Assembly: GCA_021397845.1 (NCBI GenBank)
Contig: CM038047.1
Coordinates: 47,089,210-47,153,209, forward strand
Length of the DNA stretch: 64,000 nucleotides
Reading direction: 5' to 3'
From: Areca catechu
Taxonomy: Eukaryota; Streptophyta; Magnoliopsida; Arecales; Arecaceae
Shown here in pieces: positions 35,963 to 46,129 of this stretch; position 1 is the first letter of the stretch; each line of letters starts with the position of its first letter. Made by a program: the position numbers and the translations under genes. Below the pieces are notes generated by a model. That model did no database searches. It had not been told where the DNA came from and worked only from the letters and a program-made list of their open reading frames with translations.

Positions 35963-36290
35963 AGCCTCCCCAGGAGATCAGTCATGGTCTATGATAGCGA
36001 AGGCCTTTCTTGGAAGGTACGTGCACTACCGTAGAGGGTGGCAACTCGAGTCGCAGAGGTCCCTGGCTACTGCTGGATTGCCAGGGGCCATCGTTGGTGT
36101 TGTAACTGCCGCACCGCCACGGACAGCACTTGCATTTGCTGGGCAAGTGCTGTGGGTTGGACATCCATCAGAGGTAGTTGTGGTGGAGCGGGGAGCTCCT
36201 CCTTTGGGCTACATGGGCCTCCATGGGAAGGAGGGCCCTCCACATGGCTAGCGGAGGCCTCCCGTGTGCGTGTTACCACCATGCCTCAAG
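35963..36290 (-). pseudogene. gag: Element B gag N-terminal fragment
   Basis: Minus-strand frame starting near 36282 with a Pro-rich stretch SPKEELPAPPQLPL, matching SPKGELPAPSLPL in A gag (about 11980). The central capsid domain seen in A is missing: only about 0.5 kb of gag in total remains on both sides of G, against 1.6 kb in A. Confidence 0.65.
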
Positions 36291-36350
36291 TGAATCCGCT
36301 TTTATGGTGGGGGACTAGTTTGATTGACTTTTTTGCATCCTACGTCTACC

Positions 36351-36367
36351 CCCTACCTGTCATGCCA
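36351..36367 (-). other. Primer binding site of element B
   Basis: Minus strand TGGCATGACAGGTAGGG, a diverged copy of the C site TGGCGCACCAGGTAGGG, three bases from the LTR. Confidence 0.65.
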
Positions 36368-36370
36368 ATC

Positions 36371-37448
36371 TATTGCCACCTAGATCATCGTGGCCTATAG
36401 CTCTAGCGTGGCATCGGGCGTCGCTCCCCTCGCTTGGGATCCCCAATGCATTCTCGGACCCCTGCAAAAGAAAAGAGACCCGAGCCAGGGATTCTGGTGG
36501 GGGCACTCCGACGATCAAGTCAATGGGCAATCCAGGGGAACAGATCCCCCTCGGTGGATTCCAGTGAGGTTTCCACCTTCGGGGATCATGTTTTTTAGAA
36601 AAGAAAGTGAGTGTATGGAGTTAGTAGAGCAGGAGGACTAGAGCAGGGTCGGCTGTGTTCGTGGGATTCTTTCGACGAATTCCCTGGTAGCCCCTAGAGC
36701 ATTGCATCTGGTTTGCTCTCTCCTTCTGTGTGCCAACCATTACCTTCCTTATCCCATGCTGGTTTTGCCTCTTGATCTCTCCTTTCATTCGGAGGCCCCT
36801 CTTTTATTTTTTTATGGAGAGGCTGTGTGCAACCTCTTGCTTGCTTTCCAGGTGTTCCCCTTTTTGGGGGAGTCCTAGGGGTGACACCTGGCAGCATACG
36901 GGAACTGTGCATGAGCTCCTGTTAGCCCCTTTGAGGTGGGGAATATGTTGCTAGCTCTGATGCTCTGGTTAGTCGCCATGTTTTGGAAAACCTGGTGAAG
37001 CATTAGCATGTGGCGACCGCCCCATGGTCTGAATCCTCTGGCACGGCCCCCTACTTATGGATGGTGCAAATGGCAGACTGGGAAGCACCGTACCTTGAAA
37101 GGGACGGTCCTTCCTGATCGGTGTAAACTGGGGTTTGAGAGAGCCCTGGTGCTCTAACGAGGCATCTTCCTCCATAGGCCTCAGGTGATGGATTGCCGCC
37201 TGTCAGTTGTACTATGTCAGAGACGGGGTCTGGGTGAAGGTGACCCTCTTTCCTGCCATGATTTGAATCTTTGTTGCCTCTCATTCTTTACTTGGTGGCA
37301 GCTTGAGTTCGACCTCGACCGGGAGCTGACCTCGGTAGGGGATCCACTTCGGCTCCTTGCTTAGGCGCCAGGCTTAGGTGGTGCCTTCATCTGCTGGCTG
37401 ACAACTGGTTCCTAGATGGATTCCATGTCAGTGGATACAGTTGTATCA
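36371..37448 (-). repeat. Element B 5' LTR
   Basis: On the + strand from TATTGCCACC (a mutated TGTTGCC end) to GTTGTATCA. Matches 20196-21272 along its length. Right flank GGCTG (37449-37453) pairs with GGCCA (20191-20195) as a decayed duplication. Confidence 0.85.
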
Positions 37449-37907
37449 GGCTGGGATAAGGCGATAATTGCTTAGAAAAGAGAAAAAGAAGGGGTGAAGA
37501 GGAAGACGAAGGCCCCCAAAGAAAAAATATTCATACAAGGCAATCCGGCTTGGGCTACTAGAAATAACCCATTCCTTCGATCTCGGGACTGAGAGCCAGA
37601 TGGGATCAGGAATCCCATATGCTCTCCGGATGCAAAGGAGATCCTCGCCAGTCATCACCGAAGCAATGCTGGCAGGACTGGCTAACTCCTAGATGGGAGG
37701 AGAAGGAGAAGGAGGGGGAGGAGCCGCAGGGGGTCCAATAACAATCTCTGTCCGGTGGGGACCCCTGCGGGTCACTATAGGGACTTCCTCCTCCTTGCTA
37801 TCCAAGGAAGGAGGCTTCAGACGAGACGGCCCTGCCTCACCAGAATGATCTAAGTGGCCGTGCCCTCTACCGGAAGAACTCATAAGGAGTGGGAGGAAAG
37901 AAGACAA
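37449..37907 (-). pseudogene. Element A antisense ORF, N-terminal part
   Basis: Minus-strand MSSFLPLLMSSSGRG..., a Pro-rich linker, then MTGEDLLCIRRAYGIPDP and LYEYFFFGGLRLPLHPFFFS up to NYRLIPA, at which point element B is inserted. The next residues QLAPN are found at 20190 on the other side of B, in the order seen uninterrupted in B's own copy (23307-24010). One stop lies near 37690. Upstream sequence to about 38118 resembles the leader upstream of the C aORF. Confidence 0.8.
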
Positions 37908-38118
37908 AGGAGAAGCAGAAGCCTAGAAACCTAATGGGAACCCTCCTTCAGCACAGGCTGAGGGAGAAGACCATGAAGAAGAAAGAGGAAGAAAGGAGAA
38001 GAAGGGACTAACCTGCTAAGACTTCGGATGCTGGAGCAAGAAGACTTGGGGAGAGGGGGACTCTGCAGAGAAGACTTGTCTCCTTCGCCCCAAGCATCGT
38101 ATCGTTCTCTGGGCTCAA

Positions 38119-38132
38119 GAGTGGGGGGCACC
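38119..38132 (+). other. Polypurine tract of element A
   Basis: AGAGTGGGGGGCACC abuts the 3' LTR start TGATGTGG; same tract as in C (47181-47194). Confidence 0.75.
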
Positions 38133-39167
38133 TGATGTGGCATTACCGTTGACATGGAGCCCAGACAACACTAGCTGGCGACCATGCTAGCAAAAAATGC
38201 CATCTGGATGCGGTGACCAAATGAAGATCTGAAGGCGAGCCCCCGGTTGAGGTTAGCTCCCATCCAGGGTTGAGCTCCCGGTCGAGGTCATGCTCATGCT
38301 TTTTGGGGTCGAGCTTTCGAGATAGAGCTCCCCTATCCTACTGAGGGTGAGCCCCCATTGATGTGGCATTACCACTAATGTGGAGCCCATGACTACACTA
38401 GCTGGCGGCCACGCTAGCAAAAAATGCCATCTGGATGTGGCAACCAAATGAAGATTTGAGGGCGAGCCTCCGGTCGAGGTCAGCTCCCATCCAGGGCTGA
38501 GCTCCCGGTTGAGGTCGTGCTTATACTTTCTAGGGTCCAGCTCCCGAGATATAGCTCCCCCTATCTTGCCAAGGGCAAGCCCCCGACCGAGGTCAGCTTC
38601 CATCCAGGGTTGAGCTCCCGGTCGAGATCGTGCTCATACTTTCTGGGGTCGAGCTCCCGAGATAGAGCTCCCCCTATCCTGCTGAGGGTGAGCCCATGGT
38701 CGAGGTCAGCTCCCATCTAGGATCGAGCTCCCGGTCGAGGTCATGCTTGTGCTTTCTGGGGTCGAACTCCCGAGATAGAGCTCCCCCTATCCTGCTGAGG
38801 ACGAGCCTCCAATCGAGATCAGCTCCCATCTAGGGTCGAGCTCCCGGCCGAGGTCGTGCTCATGCTTTCCAGGGTCAAGATCTCTGATCTCCACTCAACC
38901 TTGTCTTTCCATTTCTTACATTTTATCTTTCATCCTCTACACGGAGAGATCCCAAGCTCTCCATTATAGAGGCTCTGTTTTCCTTGATCGTCCTAACTGA
39001 CTTGATCATCGGAGTGTCTCCACCAGAATTCTTGGCCCGAGTCTCCTCTCTTTTGTAGGTCACGCCAGTTTTGGAGTTGATCGAGGAAGGGGACCAAGCA
39101 CCTAATGGGAGCCCGACGAGTTCGCGACATGTCAGAGCTATAGGCCACGATGATCTAGGTGGCAACA
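38133..39167 (+). repeat. Element A 3' LTR
   Basis: TGATGTGGCATTACC to GGTGGCAACA, 1,035 bp. The LTR head is repeated at 38359, exactly 226 bp (2 x 113) further in. About five 113-bp repeat units reach about 38875, then the sequence jumps to the U5-side part (GATCTCTGATCTCCACTC), so a segment present in the 5' LTR (equivalent to about 10850-11510) is absent. TSD AATAT follows at 39168. Confidence 0.85.
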
Positions 39168-39172
39168 AATAT

Positions 39173-39666
39173 AATAATAGTTAGTTTGAGGATTTTTTAA
39201 ATTTCTTTTAGAATTTGGGCATACAAATAGATTTTTATTCTAGTTTTACAAGATATCTAAGAATCACAAACTTTTCCACTCATACATTCTTTTTTTCTAA
39301 AAAAATCTAAAATTCTTTCCCTCTCTTATATTTTTTTTACTTTAAAAATTTAAACTAAAGATAAGCTAATCAACGTCCATTCGAGATCATATCATTAAAG
39401 GTGTTGGAGTGTTAGTTTTTAGATTATACCTTAGACGAGAGTGTGAGATCCAATTGTTCTTCGCACGAGAAGGAGACCGAATCTCCTTTAGGATAGTACT
39501 TCATCCATCTCCTAGATCAGAATTCCTAACCTTATTCTGTTATATTTTAAATTATTTTATTATACCAAATTTATTTTACCACATACACCATGAAAAAGAA
39601 AAATTATTTTTAAATATTATAAAATTATATAAATACATATATATATTCCATACATTAAAAATAATA
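39173..39666 (+). repeat. Element D 5' LTR, right piece
   Basis: AT-rich continuation of the D LTR after element A. Positions 39525-39590 match the D 3' LTR (TTATTCTGTTATATTTTAAATTATTTT). Similarity to 52245-52432 ends at ATTAAAAATAATA near 39666. Confidence 0.6.
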
Positions 39667-40138
39667 GTCTAAAGAAGATTTATAAATAGTTTGTAGTGCA
39701 CGTATAATTATTTATATTTAATTATAGTTTATTTATTTTACATATTATATATATATAATTTTTTCTGATTATTTATAGCATAATATCTATTCTTTTTGTA
39801 TTATACAAAATTAATTGAAGATCCTTACTAAACCTGTACTGCATCATATAAATTAATTTTTAAAAGAATATATAAATAAATTAATCAAAGTCTTTAGGAT
39901 TTAATGATAAATAATTTAAATAAAAATCTTAACAAATCACATGTCTAATCATGTTGGTGATCATGTAAAAACTTCAATTTTCAAAAAAAATAAGAGACAT
40001 TTTTAGAAACATATACAAGAAAAATAAATAAATAAATAAATAAATAAAAAATAGTAAAATATTTAAATTATTTAAATAAATCTTTAATAAAATTATTTTA
40101 TTTTTTAGATCTTTCTTTCTGAACTTGACTTGGATTCA
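39667..40138 (+). other. Element D leader
   Basis: AT-rich non-coding sequence with an (AAAT)n run of about seven copies at 40021-40048. No recognisable PBS remains. Confidence 0.5.
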
Positions 40139-40711
40139 ATGGCAACCCTTAAGAATGACATCATTAGCCTAAAATCCAAAAAAATTGAAGGATCCTATTT
40201 TAGAATGTGGCAAAGCCAAATAAAGTTTTTGGCTAACCATCTTACGATTTTGGTCAGTGATCAACTAGTTTACCAGTTTTTCTAATTCAACCATACCTAC
40301 TATCCCAAAAAAAAATTACCCATGCAAAAGTAGAATCCTTGGTACTCTTTTCGACTCACTCTATGATATATACCTGTCAGCTAAGAGTGCAAAGTAATTG
40401 TGAGATATCTTAGAGTTTGAGTATGGCTTTGATGTTGTTGGGATTGAATGATTCAATATTGTATCATTCTTTAGGTATAATATAGTAGAAGATAAATCTA
40501 TCAATGACCAGTTTCATCAATTCCAAGAGTATCTTAGAAAACTTCAAGCTAATGAAGATAAATTTTTAGGATTTAAGGTTTTTAGCCTTTTAAATAAAAT
40601 ACCTCCTTCCTAGAATGGCTTTGTTAAAAGTCAACTCCAAAAGCAAGAAGAGCTAATCCTAGCCAAACTTTTGAATTTAATCAGGATAGAAGACCAACAT
40701 AGATGTAAAAT
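40139..40711 (+). pseudogene. gag: Element D gag, N-terminal part
   Basis: Copia gag of the UBN2 type: start MATLKNDIISLKSKKIEGSY, then FRMWQSQIKFLANHL, DQFHQFQEYLRKLQANED and LLNKIPPS, ending at LIRIEDQHR where element C is inserted after the target site CCAGC. Stops near 40285, 40396 and 40612. The remaining gag with its zinc knuckle is at 49079. Confidence 0.75.
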
Positions 40712-40716
40712 CCAGC
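40712..40716 (+). other. Target-site duplication of element C, left copy
   Basis: CCAGC, repeated exactly at 49074-49078. Confidence 0.8.
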
Positions 40717-40805
40717 TGACGTGGAGGCCATGTGGGTACTGGTTGGCAGCCATGCGGGCACTAGCTGGTAGCCATGCGGGTAGAGAGTGCCACTTGGATG
40801 CGGAG

Positions 40806-41612
40806 CCCAATTATTGCCAAGGCGAGCCTTCCTGCCGAGGTCAGCTTCTGGTCAGAGTCATCTCATGCTGTCAAGGCAAGCCCTCCTGTTGAGGTCAGCT
40901 CCCGGCCGGAGTCATACTCATGCTATCAAGGCGAGCCCTCCTATCGAGGTCAGCTCCCGGCTAGAGTCGTGCTCATCCTGCCAAGGTGAGCCCTCCTACT
41001 AAGATCAGCTCCTGACCGAAGTCATGCTCATCCTGCCAAGACGAGCCCTCCTACCGAGGCTAGCTCCCAGTCAGAGTCGTGCTCATCCTGCCAAGGCGAG
41101 CCATCCTATCGAGATCAGCTCCTGGCCAGAGTCGTGCTCATCCTGCCAAGGCGAGCCCTCCTATCGAGGTCAGCTCCTGGCCAGAGTCGTGCTCATGCTA
41201 CCAAGGCGAGCCCTCCTACCGAGGTCAGGAGTCGTGCTCATGCTGCCAAGGTGAGCCCTCCTGCCAAGGTCAACTCCTAATAGAAGTCATGCTCATGTCA
41301 CCAAGGCGAGCCCTCCTGCTGAGGTTAGCTCCTGGTCGGAGTCATGCTCATGATATCAAGGCAAGCCTTCCTGCCGAGGTTAGCTCCTAGTCGGAGTCAT
41401 GCTCATGCTACCAAGGTGAGCCCTCCTACTGAGGTCACCTCCCGATCGAAGTCATGCTCATGCTGCCAAGGCAAGCCATCATACCAAGGTCAGCTCTTGG
41501 CCGGAGTCGTGCTCATACTGCCAAGACGGGCCCTCCTACCAAGGTCAGCTCCCAGCCAGGATCGTGCTTATAAGGCAAGCCTTCCATCTGAGGCCAGCTC
41601 CCGGCCAAGGTC
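40806..41612 (+). repeat. 55-bp U3 minisatellite of element C (5' LTR)
   Basis: Tandem unit with AAGGCGAGCCCTCCTGCCGA, GGTCAGCTCCCGGCCGG and AGTCGTGCTCATGCTGCC. It shares GGCGAGCCC, GAGGTCAGCTCCC and GTCGTGCTCATGCT with the 113-bp unit of A and looks like that unit with about 58 bp removed. Confidence 0.88.
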
Positions 41613-41621
41613 AAGCTCATA

Positions 41622-43149
41622 TGTTGACTCCTGTATTGATTTTGATGATTAACAAAATATTTAAGTATATTTGAGTACTAACTATTTGTTAAAGTATGTT
41701 TTATCAGAAAAAGGTACTCATTAAGTTAGTTGGTTGAATTGCTTATCCAATAGTTGAAGAGGTCTCCTTATGGATGAAATTTTAAAGTTAAATGGACTAA
41801 GTACATAAGAATGATATGAAAGGACTTAAGTTTTAAGTTTGAAGAAGATTCAGTAGAGTTTTAATTGAGTATCAGAATATTTCAGTCAAGTATCGACTCA
41901 TGGATGTAAAGTATTGACTCATAGTATCGACTTACAAAAGCTTTAGCAGATATGCAGAAGAAGTTTCAGATGGCACACTCGAAGTATCGACTCATGGAGC
42001 TCGAGTGTCAACTCAAGATGTCAACTCAAAGATCGATTCAAGGCTTGAGATAAAAGTTATACAGAACTTGCTGAATTTCAGACTTCCCTCAAGTATCAAC
42101 TCATGGAAGCCAAGTGTCGACTTAAGTATTGACTCACCAGAAGAAGTGTCAACTAACTTGAGATTTTTAGAGAGCTTCAAGAAATATTTTTTGAACTAAG
42201 TGTCAACTCATAGAGACTAAGTGTCGACTCATGACTTGAAGTGTCGACACTTGCAATTTTGCTGAACAGTAATGGCTAGTTTTTTTTGAAGCATAGAATT
42301 ATCCTTTTTGTCCCCCAACGACTAGTTTCACCTCTCCAATGGTCAAAAACTGTCATTTGATATTTGAAAAAGTATTTAAAGTAAATTAAACTCAAGAGGG
42401 AAGAAACTAATGAGAATTAATTGATTATCCATTGAGAGTTCATTACTTTTGAGAGAAGTTGAGCCTTCAAGCATTCAAAGCATTCAAGTTCAGCTATTCA
42501 AAATCATTAAGGCTTCAACAACTCAAGGACAAGCATCTTCAACAGCATTCAAAGAGCTTTAAAGAGATATTTGCTTTTATTTGAAAGCTTTTCTATATTT
42601 CATACATTCTACTTGATTCTTGTTATTATTTTCTAGTTTAAAGGGAATTGAAACTAGAGTTAAGGTTTGTTGGTAAGCCTTTGTGACAAAACCAATGGAG
42701 GTTTTTGGTTAGCCTAAGTGACAAAATCAAGGAGATTGTTGGTGAGCCTAAGTTACAAAATCAACTAGATTTTTGGTTAGCCCGTAAAATTGGAGGGATT
42801 TTGACTTGTGTTCCCGATGAAAACAAGTTGGGTTTTGATTTGTGAGCTCGAAAAACTAATTGACTGTAATCAAGGAATATTATAGTGAAATTTTCAAGTG
42901 GACCTTAGGGAGTGGATGTAGGTGCTTCGGTGTGCACCAAACCACTATAAATTATTGTGTTTGTGGTTGCTTGCTCTCTTATTGTTTGTCTTTATTTACT
43001 TTGCATTTACTTGTTTCCGCTGCATACTCTTAAATAGCATACAAACACTTGAAATTCACTAGCACCTAAAAAGTTTTTGAATTGGCACATACTTGCAAAA
43101 GTTTTTAAAACCCAATTCACCTCCCTCTTGGGTTGCTTGCTAGGCAACA
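41622..43149 (+). repeat. Copia solo LTR, SIRE-like, inside the C 5' LTR
   Basis: 1,528 bp from TGTTGACTCCTG to TAGGCAACA, with flanks TCATA (41617-41621) and TCATG (43150-43154). The element C 3' LTR shows the empty site (AAGCTTATACTTCCTGAGG, near 47930-47950). The start (TTGATTTTGATGATTAACAA) and end (CTCCCTCTTGGGTTGC) resemble SIRE-type copia LTRs. TATTTAAAG at 42373 is a candidate TATA box, and about 14 copies of a short motif lie upstream of it. Confidence 0.82.
41885..42255 (+). promoter_or_regulatory. Cluster of ~14 AAGTRTYRACTCA motifs in U3
   Basis: Copies near 41889, 41907, 41923, 41980, 42003, 42017, 42030, 42090, 42110, 42126, 42139, 42199, 42217 and 42238, irregularly spaced, same orientation, ending about 120 bp upstream of the TATA box at 42373. 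Position suggests transcription-factor sites; this is inference. Confidence 0.55.
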
Positions 43150-44289
43150 TCATGCTTCCTGAGGTGGGGCTCCTAAAGCGGGCCCCTTCCCTGTCTTGCA
43201 GAGGACAGAATTCTCACTAGCAATGAAGGAGGGGATAATCAATAGAAATTCAAATCACAGTAAAGGGAGCCTCCGTCCACCTACAACCTCTAGGAGGTGG
43301 CGTATGCCCCATCATTAATTCAAGCTCTACAATGCATCACCCGCATGCTCTATGCAAGGCGTGCCCCTCCAGGCCCTAGATCCTGTAGCATGCCACCATG
43401 TCAATGATTGTGCAACCAGGAGCCTTAACCCTTATGACACGAAACTTGAACCTCCCCAAGTGGAGTATTTCATCAAAGCCACAAGCCCTGCGATGCTCCG
43501 ACGATCCCTTTGGGAATAGAAACATCCCACCATGGCTCGGGGCTTAGTAGCATGGTGCCCGCCCCTTCCACGGGGAACTACACCACCGAAGGGACAAGCT
43601 CTGTGCCATATCGACAAGCAACCCCCAATAGGAGGACCTTCCTCAAAGGACCAGTCCGAAGGGGAAAGGATAGCGGGTAGTGAAAAGACCCTCTCCAAAG
43701 TGGGCATCAGGAAAAGGACATCTAAGGGAAGCCCCATATCTGGTCTGGGCCACAGATCTCAAATAAAATAGAAGAAAGAATCCCCGAGAGGGGGGCAGGC
43801 AATCAGTAAGAGACAGAGAGCTAACGAGCAAGGAACTAGCCAGCAAAACCTCCTAAACTCTCTGATCCCAACTTCACCTTGTCTTTACATCTCAGTTCAA
43901 TCTTTCACCCTATACGCATGGAAAGTCTCCAAGCTCTCCATCATAGAGGTTCTATTTTTCTAGATCGTCCCACTAACTTGACCGTCAAAGTGTCCCCGTT
44001 GGAATCTCCAGCCTGGGTCTTCTCGTTTTTGCAGAGCCTTCAGATCAAGCAGTCGATCTGGAGAGGAGAGGCACATTCGCCACCCGATGGAGCTATGGGC
44101 CAAGCTGAGATCGAAGAGCTCCCATGACAGCAGCCATCTTAGATCGGGTGCATTCGGAAGATGCCAGCCGGGAGAACCATCTACTAGTGCCATGCAAGAG
44201 TGGCAGGCAATGGCAGACTATTGGTGGGAAAGCCACCACCCGAGGCCACACAAGAGCTATAGGCCATGACGATCCAGGCGGCAACAGAT

Positions 44290-44306
44290 TGGCGCACCAG
44301 GTAGGG
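44290..44306 (+). other. Primer binding site of element C
   Basis: TGGCGCACCAGGTAGGG, three bases after the LTR end; the best-preserved PBS of the three Tat elements. Confidence 0.75.
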
Positions 44307-44319
44307 AAAGAAGTTTTGA

Positions 44320-44655
44320 GGCTAAGAGGATCATGGCAAAGGCTAGAGATCAAAGATTTTCAACTGGTGGAGCAACAATAGCCATCTCTATCCCTGGGGG
44401 GGGCAGACCGGGGGCACGAGAGCTCCCCCTCGGGGCTCCAAGAGGTGGTCTTGAGAAGAGCTATAGCACGGCTAGCCAAAGTTGGGATCACTTCCAAAAG
44501 ATGCCACCTTCCAATATGCTGCCCTCGATCTTCGGCACAATCAGGTGGAGAATGTGCTGAAGTCGGGAAGAAAAGAAAAAAGGGGTCTAATGATAGTTGA
44601 GAGAAAGGTCCGTGCTTGTGGTCTTTTCAAACACACGCCACTCTCCGTGGTACTC
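44320..44655 (+). pseudogene. gag: Element C gag N-terminal scrap
   Basis: A frame from about 44333 reads AKARDQRFSTGGATIAISIP and a Gly/Pro-rich stretch with ARELPLGAPRG, reminiscent of the Pro-rich N-terminus of A and B gag (GELPAP). No capsid or nucleocapsid domain follows. Confidence 0.4.
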
Positions 44656-44659
44656 TCCA

Positions 44660-45790
44660 GCTAGACCCAAATCCATAGCTTAATAAACCGTCGGAGCCTG
44701 CCAAGTCTTGTTACAGTCTATCGGAACCTGAGAAGGCTCGTTGCTCATTGCTTGCAAGGTTTTTTGACAAAAGCCAAAGCCAGAACATCCCAGAAGTCCC
44801 GTAATCAATCTGACGGACCCTCAATCCGGTGATCTCAAGCTGAGAAACTGCAGAAGCCCCGCATATACTGCCCAACTCACAGTCCAAAGATGCCAGCCGG
44901 AAAATCCCAGAAATCCTGCCATCTATCACCTGACTCACAGTTTGGCACCTCAAGCCAGAAAACTCCAGAAGCCCTGCATCTACTATCCAACTCACAGTTC
45001 GGAGATGCGAGCCAGAAAATTAGAGAAAATCCACCATCTACCGCTTGACTCACAGTTCGGCACCTCAAGCTGGAAAACTCTAGAAGCCCCACATCTACTG
45101 CCCTACTCACAGTCCGGAGATGCCAGCTGGAAATCTCAAAAATCTTGTTATCTACTGCTTGACTCATAGTTCGGCACCTCAAGCCAGAAAACTTTAGAAG
45201 CCCTGCATCTATTGCCTTACCACAGTTTGGAGATGCCAACCGAGAAATCCCAAAAATCTCGCCATTTATCGCCTGACTCACAGTTCGACACCTCATGCCA
45301 GGAAACTCCAGAAGCCCCGCATCTACTGCCCAACTCACAGTCTAGAGATGCCAGTCGGGAAATCCTAGAAATCTCGCCATCTACTGCTTGACTCATAGTT
45401 CGGCACCTTAAGATAGGAAATTCTAGAAGCCCCGCACTTAAGGTCAAGAGACGCCATCAGTCCCACCTTCGAGGTCAAGAGACACCATCATTCTCACCTC
45501 CGAGGTCAAGAGACACCATCAGTCTCGCCTCTAAGGTCAGGAGACACCATCGGTCCCACCTCTAGGGTCAGGGGATGCTAGTAGTCCTGCACTCTGGAGC
45601 CGGAGATCCCAAAATCTTTGCTTCCAAAGTTGGGGCACTCCAGAAGCCCCGCATCTAGCTACCCTGCTCATAGTCTGGAGATGTTTGTCGGAAAATTCTT
45701 GAAGTCCCGCCATCTACTACCTGACTCATAGCATGGCTAGCCAAATCAAGAAGTTCCAGGACTCCAGCATCGTCCCACAATAGCCAAGGG
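44660..45790 (+). repeat. Element C spacer satellite (~115-bp dimers)
   Basis: About six dimers of two related ~57-bp halves: one half contains GGCACCTCAAGCCAGAAAACTC, the other GGAGATGCCAGCCGGAAAATCC, each ending in CTGACTCACAG or CCAACTCACAG. From 45440 a second short repeat (about 35 bp, CAAGAGACACCATCAGTC type) follows. Orientation relative to the element is the same as in B. Confidence 0.85.
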
Positions 45791-46129
45791 CCTAGGTTAG
45801 GCTCACGGCAACCATTAAAGTCTACCTCCCTATCACGAGGACTTGAGATGCAGAAGGAGAAAAAGAATAGAAGATAAAATAGGAAAAACACAAGGCAATT
45901 CAGTTGAAGGGAAAAGAAAGATTGCATCCATCCAAGTGTCCTTGACATCAAAAAGAGGCCCCCAACAACCCGGGAAGCCATACGAAAGATTCAAGTAAAA
46001 AAAAAGGAAAAGAAGAAAGACATGCAATGATTAAGGAAAGGAAGAGCCTTCATTGATCAAAAACATTTTACATCGTGGTGACCCCAGACAGGCCGGGAAG
46101 TCTCCCAAAAACTCAGTTACAAAATAAGA

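Larger units (their letters stand above)
20196..37448 (-). mobile_element. Ty3/gypsy Tat element B, internally deleted
   Basis: Minus-strand element with LTRs 20196-21272 and 36371-37448 (1,077 and 1,078 bp, roughly 80-88% identical over stretches compared by eye). It is inserted in the aORF of element A; the 5-bp flanks GGCCA and GGCTG are a decayed TSD. In its own orientation: 5' LTR, PBS, gag N-terminus, [chromovirus G], gag C-terminus, a short tail of integrase, satellite spacer, aORF on the opposite strand, 3' non-coding region, PPT, LTR. The protease-RT-RNase H-integrase core is missing, so it could move only with help. Confidence 0.85.
4826..39167 (+). mobile_element. Ty3/gypsy Tat-lineage element A (with nested insertions)
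   Basis: Bounded by TGATTAGG at 4826 and GGCAACA at 39167 with perfect 5-bp duplications AATAT at 4821-4825 and 39168-39172. Order: 5' LTR, PBS, gag, pol, repeat spacer, antisense ORF, PPT, 3' LTR. After removing nested insertions (4955-6243, 6901-9711 and 20196-37448) the element is about 13 kb. The Tat assignment rests on the dual RNase H (gypsy plus archaeal type), the extra ORF on the opposite strand after pol, and the long repeat-rich LTR. Every coding part is broken. Confidence 0.85.
40717..44286 (+). repeat. Element C 5' LTR
   Basis: Begins TGACGTGGAGGCC, which corresponds to position 47212 of the 3' LTR, that is, 17 bp inside it, although the TSD is directly adjacent. From about 40806 to 41612 it holds 14-15 copies of a 55-bp repeat; after the solo LTR (41622-43149) it resumes with CTTCCTGAGGTGGGGCTCC and ends GGCGGCAACA. 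Confidence 0.85.

Noticed and set aside
40806..41612. CRISPR-like appearance of regularly spaced repeats
   Set aside because: Head-to-tail 55-bp minisatellite without unique spacers, inside a plant LTR; the same holds for the 113-bp arrays.
42005..42199. 64-codon frame in the SIRE-like LTR
   Set aside because: Coincides with the repeated motif cluster upstream of the TATA box; no start context or homology.
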